A stretch of 64,000 nucleotides of DNA from Thermoflexus sp. (GTDB taxonomy: Bacteria > Chloroflexota > Anaerolineae > Aggregatilineales > Aggregatilineaceae): the NCBI GenBank assembly GCA_020724465.1, contig DYGX01000014.1, positions 42,879-106,878 on the forward strand, read 5' to 3'. The notes under the pieces are model-generated. The model did no database searches, was not told the DNA's origin, and saw nothing but the letters and a program-made list of their open reading frames with translations. How positions within the stretch are numbered: position 1 is the stretch's first letter; every line of letters starts with the position of its first letter. Shown in pieces: positions 52,747 to 61,484 of this stretch. A program made the position numbers and the translations under genes.

Positions 52747-54501
52747 CTATCCGCCCGGCGCGGCCACTTCGGGCAAGCGCGTCAGGTCGTGGTTAGGTGT
52801 TAGCAGAAATGCCGCCATCCAGCCGCTGAAGTTTGCGTTCTGAACGCGGATCCAGCTCGCATCGGCGTTGCGCCCCAGCGCGGCGAACGTCGTGCCGTTG
52901 TAGACCGTTCCCGCCGGTCGGGTGTTGACACCAGGGCCGGTTCGGATGAACACGCCCTGATTGGTGTACACGGTCGCCAGTGGCTGGTTGACCAGCGCCC
53001 AATCGAACGGCGCCAGAAGACTCGTCGAAGGCACGCCCACCGGGGCGTCGAGGCAGTCGATTTCGGCCTGATCCGCGGCGCGCACGGCGCACAGCGGCAC
53101 GCGCCGGCGATCGTCGAACAGACGCAGAGGCAGGCGGATCTCGACGGCCTGGCCGATGCCCACCGCCGCGTCGGATACGGGTTCGGCTGCGGCGTCGTCG
53201 CGCTCGACCACGACGCCGGCTGCTGTGATCATCGCGCGCGGGTTCGTCCCACCGACGGCCTGCGTGTCCAACGCGATGATAAGCTGGATGTCGGGATCCG
53301 GCGGCGCTTCGGTCTCAACCAGTACGTACACGTAGCGGTTATCCGCGTAGGCGCGCACGCGCTGGACATTGTAGGCCGGTGGTGAGGCGTCGTTCGCGTC
53401 TGTGGCGGTAGATGGGCCACGGGCCGGCCAGTCTGTGCCGCCGCCGTCCAGCAGAATCCAGCTAAAGCCATCCGGCAAACCCGGCCACTCTTCTGGCGGA
53501 AGCTCCAACAGCCACGCGACAAGCCGCTCTGTCACGATGCGGTTGCCCGGATAGCGCGGGGTGTTGCCGGTCGATACCAGACCAAAGCCGTTCTGAATCA
53601 TCTCGCTGTCGCCGAGGATCGCCAGCCTCGCTCCGCTGCGCGGATCCAGCGCGAGAGCGCCCAGGTTCAGATGCCCGGTGAAGTCTTCGCCCAGGTTGAG
53701 TTCGATAGGGGCCAGTGGGGGTTCGCTGGCGGTTCTGAAGATGTCCTGGTTGGACTCCGCGAAGGCTGTGTTGGTGTAAATGAGCGGTAGCGCCTGCCCG
53801 CCAATCACAAACGGCTCGACGGCCATATGCCGCGCGCCCCACACCCAGACCGGGATGTTGTACTGCTGAAGCAGGTCAGTGACCGGGTTGCGCACCGAGT
53901 CGGCGTGCGCCAGCGAGTAGGTCGTTTCCACACGGGCGACCGAGTCGGTACTCACGTACGGCTCGGCGACAAATGTATCGTAGAGCGTCACGCCGAAGTC
54001 CTGATCGATCAGCGTGCGCAGGCCGCTGCGCCCGATGCGCGAGCGGATGTTCGCCGACCGCACCGATGGGCTGGAAAGGAAGACTTCCTCAGGGTCGAGC
54101 GCGATCAACAGGTTGCCGCCGCCTTCCAGATAGTCCCACAGGTAGGCGACCTCAAGCACGCTCATCGCACGCAGGGGCCGCACCAGCACCACGACGTCGG
54201 TGTCTTTCGGCAGCGGCTGCGTGATATTGAGATATTGCACGCGCGCGCCCATGCGCCGGAACATGTCGGCCAGCTTGCTTAACCCCTCGGGGCCAACGTT
54301 TGAGATGCTGGCCGTGTTCAGCGGGCGGCGGCCCTGGATGAACACCACCAGCGGTGCCTGGCTGCTCTGGGCGTGCCCCGTGCGCGCGGCGGCTGCCAGC
54401 GGAGCCAGCACCAGCAGCACGGCCAGCCCGATCCAGACCGCCTTCTGCGCCAGCAACGGAACCCCGGCGGGTGCGCTCAGGAGCCTAGCCAGTCGTTTCA
54501 T
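52747..54501 (-). CDS. Secreted GldG/IFT52-like domain protein with C-terminal SH3-like domain
   Basis: A 584-residue exported protein. N-terminal hydrophobic segment (KAVWIGLAVLLVLAPLAAAA) is a signal peptide or anchor. Residues about 45-330 resemble the GldG/IFT52-like (DUF4350) glutamine-amidotransferase-like fold: VVVLVRPLRAMSVLEVAYLW, YLEGGGNLLIALDPEEVF and GARLAILGDSEMIQ. A middle beta domain (about 370-480) and an SH3-like domain (about 510-570: VYTNQGVFIRTGPGVNTRP) follow. Overlaps the upstream gene by 17 bases, so translation is coupled. In other bacteria this family accompanies an ABC transporter; none is here. Confidence 0.72.
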   Translation of the reverse strand: MKRLARLLSAPAGVPLLAQKAVWIGLAVLLVLAPLAAAARTGHAQSSQAPLVVFIQGRRPLNTASISNVGPEGLSKLADMFRRMGARVQYLNITQPLPKDTDVVVLVRPLRAMSVLEVAYLWDYLEGGGNLLIALDPEEVFLSSPSVRSANIRSRIGRSGLRTLIDQDFGVTLYDTFVAEPYVSTDSVARVETTYSLAHADSVRNPVTDLLQQYNIPVWVWGARHMAVEPFVIGGQALPLIYTNTAFAESNQDIFRTASEPPLAPIELNLGEDFTGHLNLGALALDPRSGARLAILGDSEMIQNGFGLVSTGNTPRYPGNRIVTERLVAWLLELPPEEWPGLPDGFSWILLDGGGTDWPARGPSTATDANDASPPAYNVQRVRAYADNRYVYVLVETEAPPDPDIQLIIALDTQAVGGTNPRAMITAAGVVVERDDAAAEPVSDAAVGIGQAVEIRLPLRLFDDRRRVPLCAVRAADQAEIDCLDAPVGVPSTSLLAPFDWALVNQPLATVYTNQGVFIRTGPGVNTRPAGTVYNGTTFAALGRNADASWIRVQNANFSGWMAAFLLTPNHDLTRLPEVAAPGG

Positions 54502-55585
54502 CGGCGCTCTCGGCCTCAGGTGTGGTAATGATCTCGGGCGTCGCCGTGGGCGTGACTACGGGTGTCGGCGTTGCCGTCGGCCCCGGAGTGGGGAACTCAA
54601 ACGTCTCGGTCCGGGTGTCGTCGGCGTTCACCAGCCACGCAACTGCGTTCATCATAAACTGCACGTTCGCCGGAAACACGAAGCCGGCGGTGTTCGAGGG
54701 TGCACTGAGGAAGCCTTCCCCGTTCGTGGCAAAGCCGCCATCCCCGATCACGACCACCCGCGCGCCGGTTGTGCGGTTTTCCGACGCGGCGATCACTGGC
54801 AGGCGTCCGCGCGGCGTATCGATGCCGGGATTGTACAGCTCGATGTTGAGCTGCAGATAGTCGACATACGTTGTCTCGCCGTAATACTGCGATCCGGTGT
54901 AGACGAGCGGCTGTGCGGAATAGGGCTGGATCGAGGAATCGACCTCGATCGAGCGCGCGCCAAAGAACGCCAGCGGACCGGTGACGTTCCGCAGGATGGG
55001 GTGGCGGCTGTTGACGTCGACGGTCGTGAAGTCGCGCGACAGGCCCCCGTCGCCCGTCTCGGCTACGATCACGTCATCGCGCGCGCGCACGCCGTAGCCC
55101 GACCAGGTCAGCACGAACAATCCCCGGTCGCTGCGGAGCGTGCGGTCGTTCATTTCGATTGTAATGACACCCTGGTCCTCTCGCACGGTCAGCGGATCGA
55201 CCAGGAGCAGCAGCGACCCGCCGCGGTTCAGATAGGCCCACAGCCGGGCGCTTTGCGCGTCGTCGATGTCCCTGGTCGGCGCGTTGATGATGACCAGGTC
55301 GGCGTTGGCGGGGATGTCTTTGCGCCAGTCGAGCACGTTAATATTCGCGCCCAGGGCATACAGCAGGCCCGCAAAACGCGAAAGCCCCCGGTTCGTGCGG
55401 TCAAACACGGTCGCCTCACGGTTGGATTCGGCGAAGTAGATGTTGACGCCATCCAGCCGCGTAAAAGTGCTGCTCTGATCCTGCGCCAGTGTCGGACGAC
55501 CAGCCGTCGCGCTCAGCCCCACGACCGCGCTGATGACGGCGGCCTGGAGCAGCATGATCGCAAAAGTTCGGCGTATCCAAGGCAT
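54485..55585 (-). CDS. Secreted GldG/IFT52-like domain protein
   Basis: A 366-residue exported protein, a shorter relative of its downstream neighbour. Start at the ATG complementary to 55583-55585 opens a signal peptide (MPWIRRTFAIMLLQAAVISA). The GldG-like core has DLVIINAPTRDIDDAQSARL, YLNRGGSLLLLVDPLTVRE and GARVVVIGDGGFATNGEGFL, paralleling the neighbour's motifs. The C-terminus is a Thr/Pro/Glu-rich tail (TPVVTPTATPEII) and may pass through a cell envelope layer. The stop overlaps the next start by 17 bases. Role unknown. Confidence 0.72.
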   Translation of the reverse strand: MPWIRRTFAIMLLQAAVISAVVGLSATAGRPTLAQDQSSTFTRLDGVNIYFAESNREATVFDRTNRGLSRFAGLLYALGANINVLDWRKDIPANADLVIINAPTRDIDDAQSARLWAYLNRGGSLLLLVDPLTVREDQGVITIEMNDRTLRSDRGLFVLTWSGYGVRARDDVIVAETGDGGLSRDFTTVDVNSRHPILRNVTGPLAFFGARSIEVDSSIQPYSAQPLVYTGSQYYGETTYVDYLQLNIELYNPGIDTPRGRLPVIAASENRTTGARVVVIGDGGFATNGEGFLSAPSNTAGFVFPANVQFMMNAVAWLVNADDTRTETFEFPTPGPTATPTPVVTPTATPEIITTPEAESADETTG

Positions 55586-55625
55586 CCTGACCTGTCCTTC
55601 TGTGCTGCAATACACATATCTCTAC

Positions 55626-56648
55626 TTAGTGCGCGCCGGCAAGCGGCTGCCAGCGGTTGAACAGGGCCGCTGAGGGCAAGAGTTGGGTGCGCAGCAGCGC
55701 CAACGAGGCGCGCTGCCCGACATTGATGCGGCGCAGGCACAGGGGATCGGCCTGCCGCAAATCGTTCAGCCCGCGCACTGTGGTGAACGCCAGCTCGAAG
55801 CCATCCTGGCGCAGCCCTTCGACCACATCCTGGTCGAACCCTCCGCTCGGATAGGCGAAGACCGGTAGGGCGCTGCCGAGTGCGCGGGCCAGGTCGTCGC
55901 GCGAGCCGGTCGCTTCAATGCGCGCTTCCTCGACGCTGATTCGGTTGACGAGCGGGTGGGTCCGGGTGTGCGCGCCGAGTGTCACCCCTTCGCGGGCCAG
56001 CTGGCAGAGAGCGTCCCAGCTCAGGACCGGGTTCGGAACCGGCTCGATCCCATGCGCGGCGCAGAACTGCTCAACCCAGGCTATCGCATCCCGGTGCGGC
56101 AGCGACTTGACATACTCGCGCAACCGTTTGAATGCTTTTCGCCTGGCAGGTTCGTCCGCCACCGCCAGCGGGCCGAGCGGCGTGTCGATCTGCGACGCGT
56201 TGATCTGGCACAGTGCATTATACAGCCGATCCCACCAAAAGCCGCGCTCCGGATGATCGGGGTAGGCGGTCGGTACGAACAGGGTCACCGGCAGACCGAG
56301 GCGGCGCATGACCGGCCAGGCGTGCTCCGCAAAATCTTGGTACGCATCGTCAAAGGTGATCAGCACCGCGCGCGGCGGAAGTGGCTGCCCATGCCGGACG
56401 TTCGCCAGAACGTCGTCGATGCTCACGACCCGGCAGCGCCGCGCCACAAATGCCATTTGCCGCTCGAACGCGTCGGGCGTGGCGCTGAGTTGCGCCGGGC
56501 TGAGGTAGGGGCGCGCGTCCGGCCAGTCCACCCGGTGGTAGGTCAGCACGCCAAGCTGGTCGGGCCGCGCCGGATCGACGCGCTCGATCAGGCTGATCAG
56601 CAGCTCGAAGGCGGGGCTGTTCTGTACGGTTGCCAGCAGGCGCTTCAC
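55626..56648 (-). CDS. Polysaccharide deacetylase family protein
   Basis: A 340-residue NodB-fold deacetylase, predicted to remove acetyl groups from a surface glycan or its precursor. Motif 1 is VLITFDDAYQDFAEHAW (the TFDD metal/catalytic Asp pair), motif 2 is GAHTRTHPLVNRI (the metal-binding His pair), and YPSGGFD supplies motif 3. An N-terminal extension (about 1-60) lacks a signal peptide, so the site of action is uncertain. Start is GTG complementary to 56646-56648 with GAGGAG upstream. It is the last gene of the seven-gene operon. Confidence 0.88.
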   Translation of the reverse strand: MKRLLATVQNSPAFELLISLIERVDPARPDQLGVLTYHRVDWPDARPYLSPAQLSATPDAFERQMAFVARRCRVVSIDDVLANVRHGQPLPPRAVLITFDDAYQDFAEHAWPVMRRLGLPVTLFVPTAYPDHPERGFWWDRLYNALCQINASQIDTPLGPLAVADEPARRKAFKRLREYVKSLPHRDAIAWVEQFCAAHGIEPVPNPVLSWDALCQLAREGVTLGAHTRTHPLVNRISVEEARIEATGSRDDLARALGSALPVFAYPSGGFDQDVVEGLRQDGFELAFTTVRGLNDLRQADPLCLRRINVGQRASLALLRTQLLPSAALFNRWQPLAGAH

Positions 56649-56661
56649 GGCGTGCTCCTCT

Positions 56662-57882
56662 CTAGCCTCGGCGTAGGGCCTTGCGGATCCACTTCCCGAT
56701 GATCGCAGGTAGCTCGGCCAGGCCGGGCACCGGGTCATCGAGCGTGAAGAGGTCCGAGCGGGTGAGCGGGTTGAGCAGGCCCGCCACGCCCACCAGCGCG
56801 GCTCGACGGGGCGGGGCGGGCAGAGCGCCGCGACGCCTGCGACCCAGCAAGACGGATGCGATCCAGACGAGATCGCGCTCGACATTGCGCGCTTTGACCC
56901 CGATCCGGTAGCGCGTATCAGGACCGTTGGCGGGGGCAGGCGGGCCGTCCGTGTACAGCGCCGCCAGCCGCGCCGGGAAGTCCATCCCGCTGAAGACCGC
57001 GAGCGGCAGCGACCCCCAGATACGCCCGTTGATCTCCATCAGCTTGCCGCCCTCGGCCCCAACCTTGAACTCGACCATCGCCAGCCCGGTCCACTTCAGC
57101 GCGCCGAGCAGCCGCGCCGAGTAGTCGTACAGGGTGGGGTCGAGCGGCACGCTCTGGCGGAACGAGCTGGCCCCGCCGGTAATCGGGACTTCGTGCAACC
57201 GCTTGTGCTGGAAGGCAGCCAGCGGGCGGCCCTCGTACAGCAATAGCTCGACGCCGTGGCCCTCGCCGGGATAGTAGCTTTGCAGCAGCACCGGGCACCG
57301 GCCCTCGAAGCGTGCTATTTCGCGTGCCAGCTCGTCCCGGTTGTGCGCGTAGCTAACCTCGAAGTGCTCGACGGTAGCCTGATCGCGGTAGAGGCGCGAA
57401 GCCTGCGGTTTGAGCACCACGGGCCAGTCCGAGATCGGAAGTGCCAGTGCTTCGGCAGCGGTCTCGACCAGGCGGGTGAGCGGCACGGGCACGCCCAGTT
57501 CCTGCGCCAGCTCGATGGTCTTCAGCTTGTTGGTTACCACAGTGAGCTGTTCAGGGGTAGGCATGGCGATGGCGCACAGACCGTCGAACTCCGCCCGCGC
57601 TTCGGACAGCGGCAGAATCACCGCGTCTGTGACCGGGATGATCAGGGTTACTCGCTCGGCCTCGACAGCGGTTTTGAGCGCCGCAACCGCATCGCGCGGG
57701 GCGCGCTCCGGCTCCGGATAGATCACCCTGCCGGCGGTGTAGCGCGACCGGAAGCCGAGGCTGTGCGGGCTGGAATCGGCTGCGATCACGCGCCAGCCGC
57801 GGCGGCCCAGCGAGCGGATGATCGCGATTGCGCTCCCACGTCCCGCATCGGTGACCAGGGCAGTCGGGCGCTGTTCAGGCAT
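56662..57882 (-). CDS. ATP-grasp enzyme
   Basis: A 406-residue carboxylate-amine ligase-like enzyme of the carbamoyl-phosphate-synthase/PurT type. The N-terminal pre-ATP-grasp domain starts ALVTDAGRGSAIAIIRSLG; the ATP-binding core includes WPVVLKPQASR, VLLQSYYPGEGHGVELLLY and the metal-binding AMVEFKVGAEGGKLMEINGR. Such enzymes join an acid to an amine or alcohol; here the likely target is a sugar or a lipid-linked building block. It overlaps the upstream kinase gene by 8 bases. No N-terminal signal, so cytoplasmic. Confidence 0.87.
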   Translation of the reverse strand: MPEQRPTALVTDAGRGSAIAIIRSLGRRGWRVIAADSSPHSLGFRSRYTAGRVIYPEPERAPRDAVAALKTAVEAERVTLIIPVTDAVILPLSEARAEFDGLCAIAMPTPEQLTVVTNKLKTIELAQELGVPVPLTRLVETAAEALALPISDWPVVLKPQASRLYRDQATVEHFEVSYAHNRDELAREIARFEGRCPVLLQSYYPGEGHGVELLLYEGRPLAAFQHKRLHEVPITGGASSFRQSVPLDPTLYDYSARLLGALKWTGLAMVEFKVGAEGGKLMEINGRIWGSLPLAVFSGMDFPARLAALYTDGPPAPANGPDTRYRIGVKARNVERDLVWIASVLLGRRRRGALPAPPRRAALVGVAGLLNPLTRSDLFTLDDPVPGLAELPAIIGKWIRKALRRG

Positions 57883-58609
57883 GGGATTCCTCGGCAGGAA
57901 CAGTGTCCGGCACGCGCCGGTCCCGCTTGAAGGCCAGGATCAGATCGGTCACCTGGCGCAGCACGACGGCTTCTGGCTGCGTCGCGTCGACACGGACGAA
58001 ATTCGGGACATGAGCGCGCATCTCCAGATAGGCACGGCGCCGCTCTTCCAGCACCTCGACGGTGCCTTCGCCCTTGCGCGCGAGCAGAACCTCGGCGGGC
58101 GCGTCCAGGTAAATCATCAGGTCCGGCTTCGGATACACCCGGTCCAGCATCCAGCCGTGCAGCCGCCGCGTCCAGGGCTTGCGGTACGGCGTAGGCGCGA
58201 TGTCGTAGGCGTAGTAGTCCGAAAAGAAGTGGCGATCGAAGAGCACGACATAGCCGCGCCAGGTGTACAGCCACGTCAAGCCCTGACGGAACCACTCTTC
58301 CGCGATCCGGTTGGCCAGCAGCAAAGCGGACTTGATCTCGACCAGCGCGCGCCTGACCGGATTCTTCGAGCGCGGCTTGACTGCGTCCTCGATGGCGCGC
58401 GGGCCGCGCGTGTCCGGGTCGGCCCCCAGCCCGCGCTTGATCTTGTTGAGCAGCCAGGTCGTCGGCAGCATGAGATTGCTGGAGTCGGGGTTAACCCCCA
58501 TATAGACATACTTGATCGGCAACGGCAACGTTTCCCGCAGCCGCCGGCTGATGGTCGTTTTGCCGGAGCCGTCTGGCCCCACCAGCGCGACGGAAAACAG
58601 CTTCGGCAT
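57875..58609 (-). CDS. Thymidylate-kinase-like P-loop kinase
   Basis: A 244-residue P-loop NTPase. Walker A is GPDGSGKTTISRR, a DRHFFSDYYAYD segment matches the DR(Y/H) motif of TMP-kinase-like enzymes, and DLMIYLDAPAEVLLARKGEG is typical of the thymidylate-kinase group. True Tmk is about 205-210 residues; this is longer, with an insert in the middle (about 65-130), and lies in a glycan cluster, so a sugar or nucleotide-sugar role is more likely than DNA precursor synthesis. It starts 5 bases after the glycosyltransferase stop on the minus strand. Confidence 0.8.
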   Translation of the reverse strand: MPKLFSVALVGPDGSGKTTISRRLRETLPLPIKYVYMGVNPDSSNLMLPTTWLLNKIKRGLGADPDTRGPRAIEDAVKPRSKNPVRRALVEIKSALLLANRIAEEWFRQGLTWLYTWRGYVVLFDRHFFSDYYAYDIAPTPYRKPWTRRLHGWMLDRVYPKPDLMIYLDAPAEVLLARKGEGTVEVLEERRRAYLEMRAHVPNFVRVDATQPEAVVLRQVTDLILAFKRDRRVPDTVPAEESHA

Positions 58610-58614
58610 AATGC

Positions 58615-59811
58615 TCAGCCTCCCTTGACTGTGGCATCGAGCACCGCCCTTAGCCGCGCGCCGATCGCCGGCCAGACGAAATGCTGCTCGATGTAGCGGC
58701 GTGCTGCTCCGTCAGGTGTGGGATCGGCGGCGCGCGCCTTGATCTCCGCGCTGAGCAATGCCGCGAATTCGTCCGCCGTGCGCGCGACTTTCAGCGGCGG
58801 CCTGGCGCCGTTCTCGGTGATCAGTCCGTCCGCTGCAACTGGCGACGCGATCACCGGCACTTCCATCGCCATCGCTTCCAGAACTTTGTTCTGAATCCCG
58901 GCGCCGAAGCGCAGCGGCGCCGCGAACACGGTCGCGCGTTCCAGATAGGGGCGGACGTCGTCAACGAACCCGGTGACTGTCACGCCCCGCCGCTGCCCGG
59001 CGGCGACCAGCGCCGGGGTGGGGCTGTGTCCCACGATGAGCAACTCAGCATCGGGCACGCTTTTCAGGAGCCTGGGGAAGATGTCCTCGATCAGATGCAG
59101 CGCGGCGTCGATGTTCGGCTGGTAGTTCATCGCGCCGGTAAAGATGACTGTGTTGTGTCCCAGCGTCATGCTCGTTCGCTGCCAGTACGCAACATCAATG
59201 CCGTTCGGCATCACCGTCGAGGGTTTGACGCTCGCCTGCTCGCCATCGCCCAGCACCGCCTGACGGTCGCGCAGCGAGGCGAATAGCAGGTGATCCGCGC
59301 GCATCACAATTTGCCGCTCCAACCGGCGCATTTGCCGGTACTTCACCCACAGCGCCGGCAGCTTGAGCGGGCTGGCGTGCTCCAGCTGGCCGCGGATGCG
59401 CATCGACGCGGCGTCGGTGAAGTCGGCCACAATGGGGGGCAGCGCCAGCCCGCGGATGGCCGCGTAGGTGGGCTTGCCGCTGAACAGGACCACGTCGAAC
59501 GCGCGCTTCGGATCGCGGCGCTCGATCGCGGCGCGCATGGTGCGGATCGGGTCATTCCGGCGGCCGGCTGCGCTCACCGCGTGCAGTACTTTTTCCACAG
59601 GCGATCGCCCGCGTTCTTCGTCGATGAAGACTTCGATGTTGCGCGTGTATTCCGCCAGCGCGTCGCGGTGCTCGTCGCGGAAGCTCGGCCGGGCGATCGA
59701 CAGCAGCGTGATGTCGTGGCTCTGCGCCAGCTCTCGGATGAAGTAATAGTGGCGCAGATAGCCGCTGGTCAGTGGGAAGGGGAACCCGTTCGTCAGGTAA
59801 AGGACGCGCAT
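58615..59811 (-). CDS. Glycosyltransferase, group 1 (GT4-like)
   Basis: A 398-residue GT-B enzyme. N-terminal MRVLYLTNGFPFPLTSGYLR is the start of the acceptor domain; the donor domain has VIFTGAMNYQPNIDAALHLI, DAELLIVGHSPTPALV and the E-x7-E-like nucleotide-sugar motif VFAAPLRFGAGIQNKVLEAMAMEVPVI (the GAGIQNKVLEA segment). This resembles GT4 enzymes of the PssA/EPS type that transfer sugars from nucleotide donors. Cytoplasmic face of the membrane. Sugar specificity is unknown. Third from the end of the operon in transcription order. Confidence 0.9.
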   Translation of the reverse strand: MRVLYLTNGFPFPLTSGYLRHYYFIRELAQSHDITLLSIARPSFRDEHRDALAEYTRNIEVFIDEERGRSPVEKVLHAVSAAGRRNDPIRTMRAAIERRDPKRAFDVVLFSGKPTYAAIRGLALPPIVADFTDAASMRIRGQLEHASPLKLPALWVKYRQMRRLERQIVMRADHLLFASLRDRQAVLGDGEQASVKPSTVMPNGIDVAYWQRTSMTLGHNTVIFTGAMNYQPNIDAALHLIEDIFPRLLKSVPDAELLIVGHSPTPALVAAGQRRGVTVTGFVDDVRPYLERATVFAAPLRFGAGIQNKVLEAMAMEVPVIASPVAADGLITENGARPPLKVARTADEFAALLSAEIKARAADPTPDGAARRYIEQHFVWPAIGARLRAVLDATVKGG

Positions 59812-59832
59812 CAGGTTATCTCGTTACTCTCG

Positions 59833-60867
59833 CTAAGTTGCCCAGCCGAGGCTGTCCAGATGGGTCAGGCTGTGCCGCCACAACGCATAGTACCGGTTTC
59901 CTCTCAGCCAGGCGGCGGTCTCCGGTTCTACACGGCCGGGCTGTGGATCGTCGTTATGCAGCCGGAGCAGCAGCCTGCTCATATAGCGCGCCCAGCACAG
60001 CACAAACAGCGGCGTCAGGTACTGCACGTCGATCCGCATGCGCTGAGCATACTGCTTGACGTAGCGCACGGCCCAGGCGTCGGGGCCGAAGAACGCTTCG
60101 TTGAACGGGACGAGGAAATCGCGCCGGGTGCGGGCGAAGCTCTGGGCAAACGCCACATAGGTCAGGAAGAAGAACATGTCACAGGCTGGCAGCCCTTGCA
60201 GTTCCGCCAGCTCCCAGTCGACCACGCCAAGCGTGTGCGTGTGGAGCGCGATCAGGTTGGGGTGGCTGACATCTCCATGCTCGACCACCAGCGGCAGCGG
60301 CGCCTGGCGGAGCGGCGTGATCAGCGCCTGCGTGCGCACCAGAAGCTGCTCTTCCTTGGGGCTAAGCGGAAAGGCGGTGGCGAAGGCATGGAGCGGCTGT
60401 GTGATCTGCCTGTCGTACCAGTCCGCCTCGGCGCTCCCGGTTTCGGTCTGAGGCAGGTCGGTCAGCCAGTCCAGCGCCAGTTCGCACGCGCCTTCCAGGT
60501 CGCGCCGCACGTGGGTTGGGTCGAGCAGCTTTCCGTTCAGCGCGGTTTCGACCAGGATTGGGTAGCCGCGATATTCCTCGAACGCGACGAGCTGCGGAAT
60601 GGATTCGAACCCGCCGGGGCGCATGGACTGGATCGCCCGGAGAGCCGCTGCTTCGCGGGACAGGCTGGGGCTGCGATCACCCAGACGCGGCACCTTCGCC
60701 ACCAGCACCGGCTTGGCTTTGCGGCGCGGCAAGATCAAGAAGACGACATGGCGCGAGGCACGGAAGCGCGGCGTCAGCATGACGCTCGTCAGGTGCTCTG
60801 GCACGCGATAGCGGTCGAGCCGCAGACGTTCGCGGTTTTTCGTCAGGAAGTCGAGTACCAGGTTCAC
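59833..60867 (-). CDS. APH/choline-kinase-like phosphotransferase
   Basis: A 344-residue kinase of the aminoglycoside-phosphotransferase fold. The catalytic loop is LVVEHGDVSHPNLIAL (H-G-D-x-x-x-x-N, where Asp is the base) and the metal-binding loop is LGVVDWELAELQGLP. Such enzymes phosphorylate small amino- or hydroxyl-bearing molecules; in a glycan cluster a sugar, choline-like or lipid precursor is likely. Start GTG complementary to 60865-60867 overlaps the previous stop by 4 bases (GTGA), so it is translationally coupled; the ATG at 60912 is an alternative. Confidence 0.85.
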   Translation of the reverse strand: MNLVLDFLTKNRERLRLDRYRVPEHLTSVMLTPRFRASRHVVFLILPRRKAKPVLVAKVPRLGDRSPSLSREAAALRAIQSMRPGGFESIPQLVAFEEYRGYPILVETALNGKLLDPTHVRRDLEGACELALDWLTDLPQTETGSAEADWYDRQITQPLHAFATAFPLSPKEEQLLVRTQALITPLRQAPLPLVVEHGDVSHPNLIALHTHTLGVVDWELAELQGLPACDMFFFLTYVAFAQSFARTRRDFLVPFNEAFFGPDAWAVRYVKQYAQRMRIDVQYLTPLFVLCWARYMSRLLLRLHNDDPQPGRVEPETAAWLRGNRYYALWRHSLTHLDSLGWAT

Positions 60868-61484
60868 GAGTTCCCCCGCCTCGCCAGCACACTGATGCAT
60901 GAAACGAACCAACCGCTCAGCCCAATGCTAAAGCCGGCGCGTGCCACCTGTTGAACCAGCCAGGCGGTCGCCCCATAGCGGTTCGTCGCGACGACATTGC
61001 ACACACCGGACGGCTCGTCGAGCGGAATAATCTTGGTGCACGCTGTGAAGTCCGGCCAGTGCCAGAACGTCTCGATCTGACGGAAGCCCGCGCGCTCGGC
61101 GGCAGACGCAAAACGCCTCACCTGCCAGGGGATCTCTCGCCCGACGCGCCGCCGGAGTTCGGCGTAGAGCACGCCGCCCGGTTTAAGCCGCGCCCCGGCT
61201 CGCGCCAGCGTTTGGATGGGCTGGCGTTCCAGCACGGCGGTGTCGAACAAGTCGCCCGCATCGGCTGGCAGGCTCTGACCGTCGACCACATCCTGCGCGA
61301 AGTAACCCAGCGCGTCCCACAAATCGCCGCTGGCCGGGCCGAAGTACACGACGCGGCCCAGATCCGGATTGGGCAACAGAAACCGCCAATCCAGGCGGCG
61401 CGAGCGCTGCAGGAGTTCATCGAGCTTTGCGTCGCCGTTGGTTTCGAGCGGTGTTGAGACTGAGTTGTGCGTGCTGGCTGCCAT
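60864..61484 (-). CDS. Degenerate SAM-methyltransferase-like protein
   Basis: A 206-residue cytoplasmic protein. It resembles class I methyltransferases in overall pattern: a first strand and loop VVYFGPASGDLWDALGYF, an acidic segment DLFDTAVLER, and LKPGGVLYAELRRRVGRE after motif post-I. The SAM loop is not the classical E/DxGxGxG, so catalysis is uncertain. A C-terminal region (about 160-200) is hydrophobic. It overlaps neighbours by 4 bases or fewer on both sides, which ties it to the operon. Confidence 0.6.
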   Translation of the reverse strand: MAASTHNSVSTPLETNGDAKLDELLQRSRRLDWRFLLPNPDLGRVVYFGPASGDLWDALGYFAQDVVDGQSLPADAGDLFDTAVLERQPIQTLARAGARLKPGGVLYAELRRRVGREIPWQVRRFASAAERAGFRQIETFWHWPDFTACTKIIPLDEPSGVCNVVATNRYGATAWLVQQVARAGFSIGLSGWFVSCISVLARRGNS

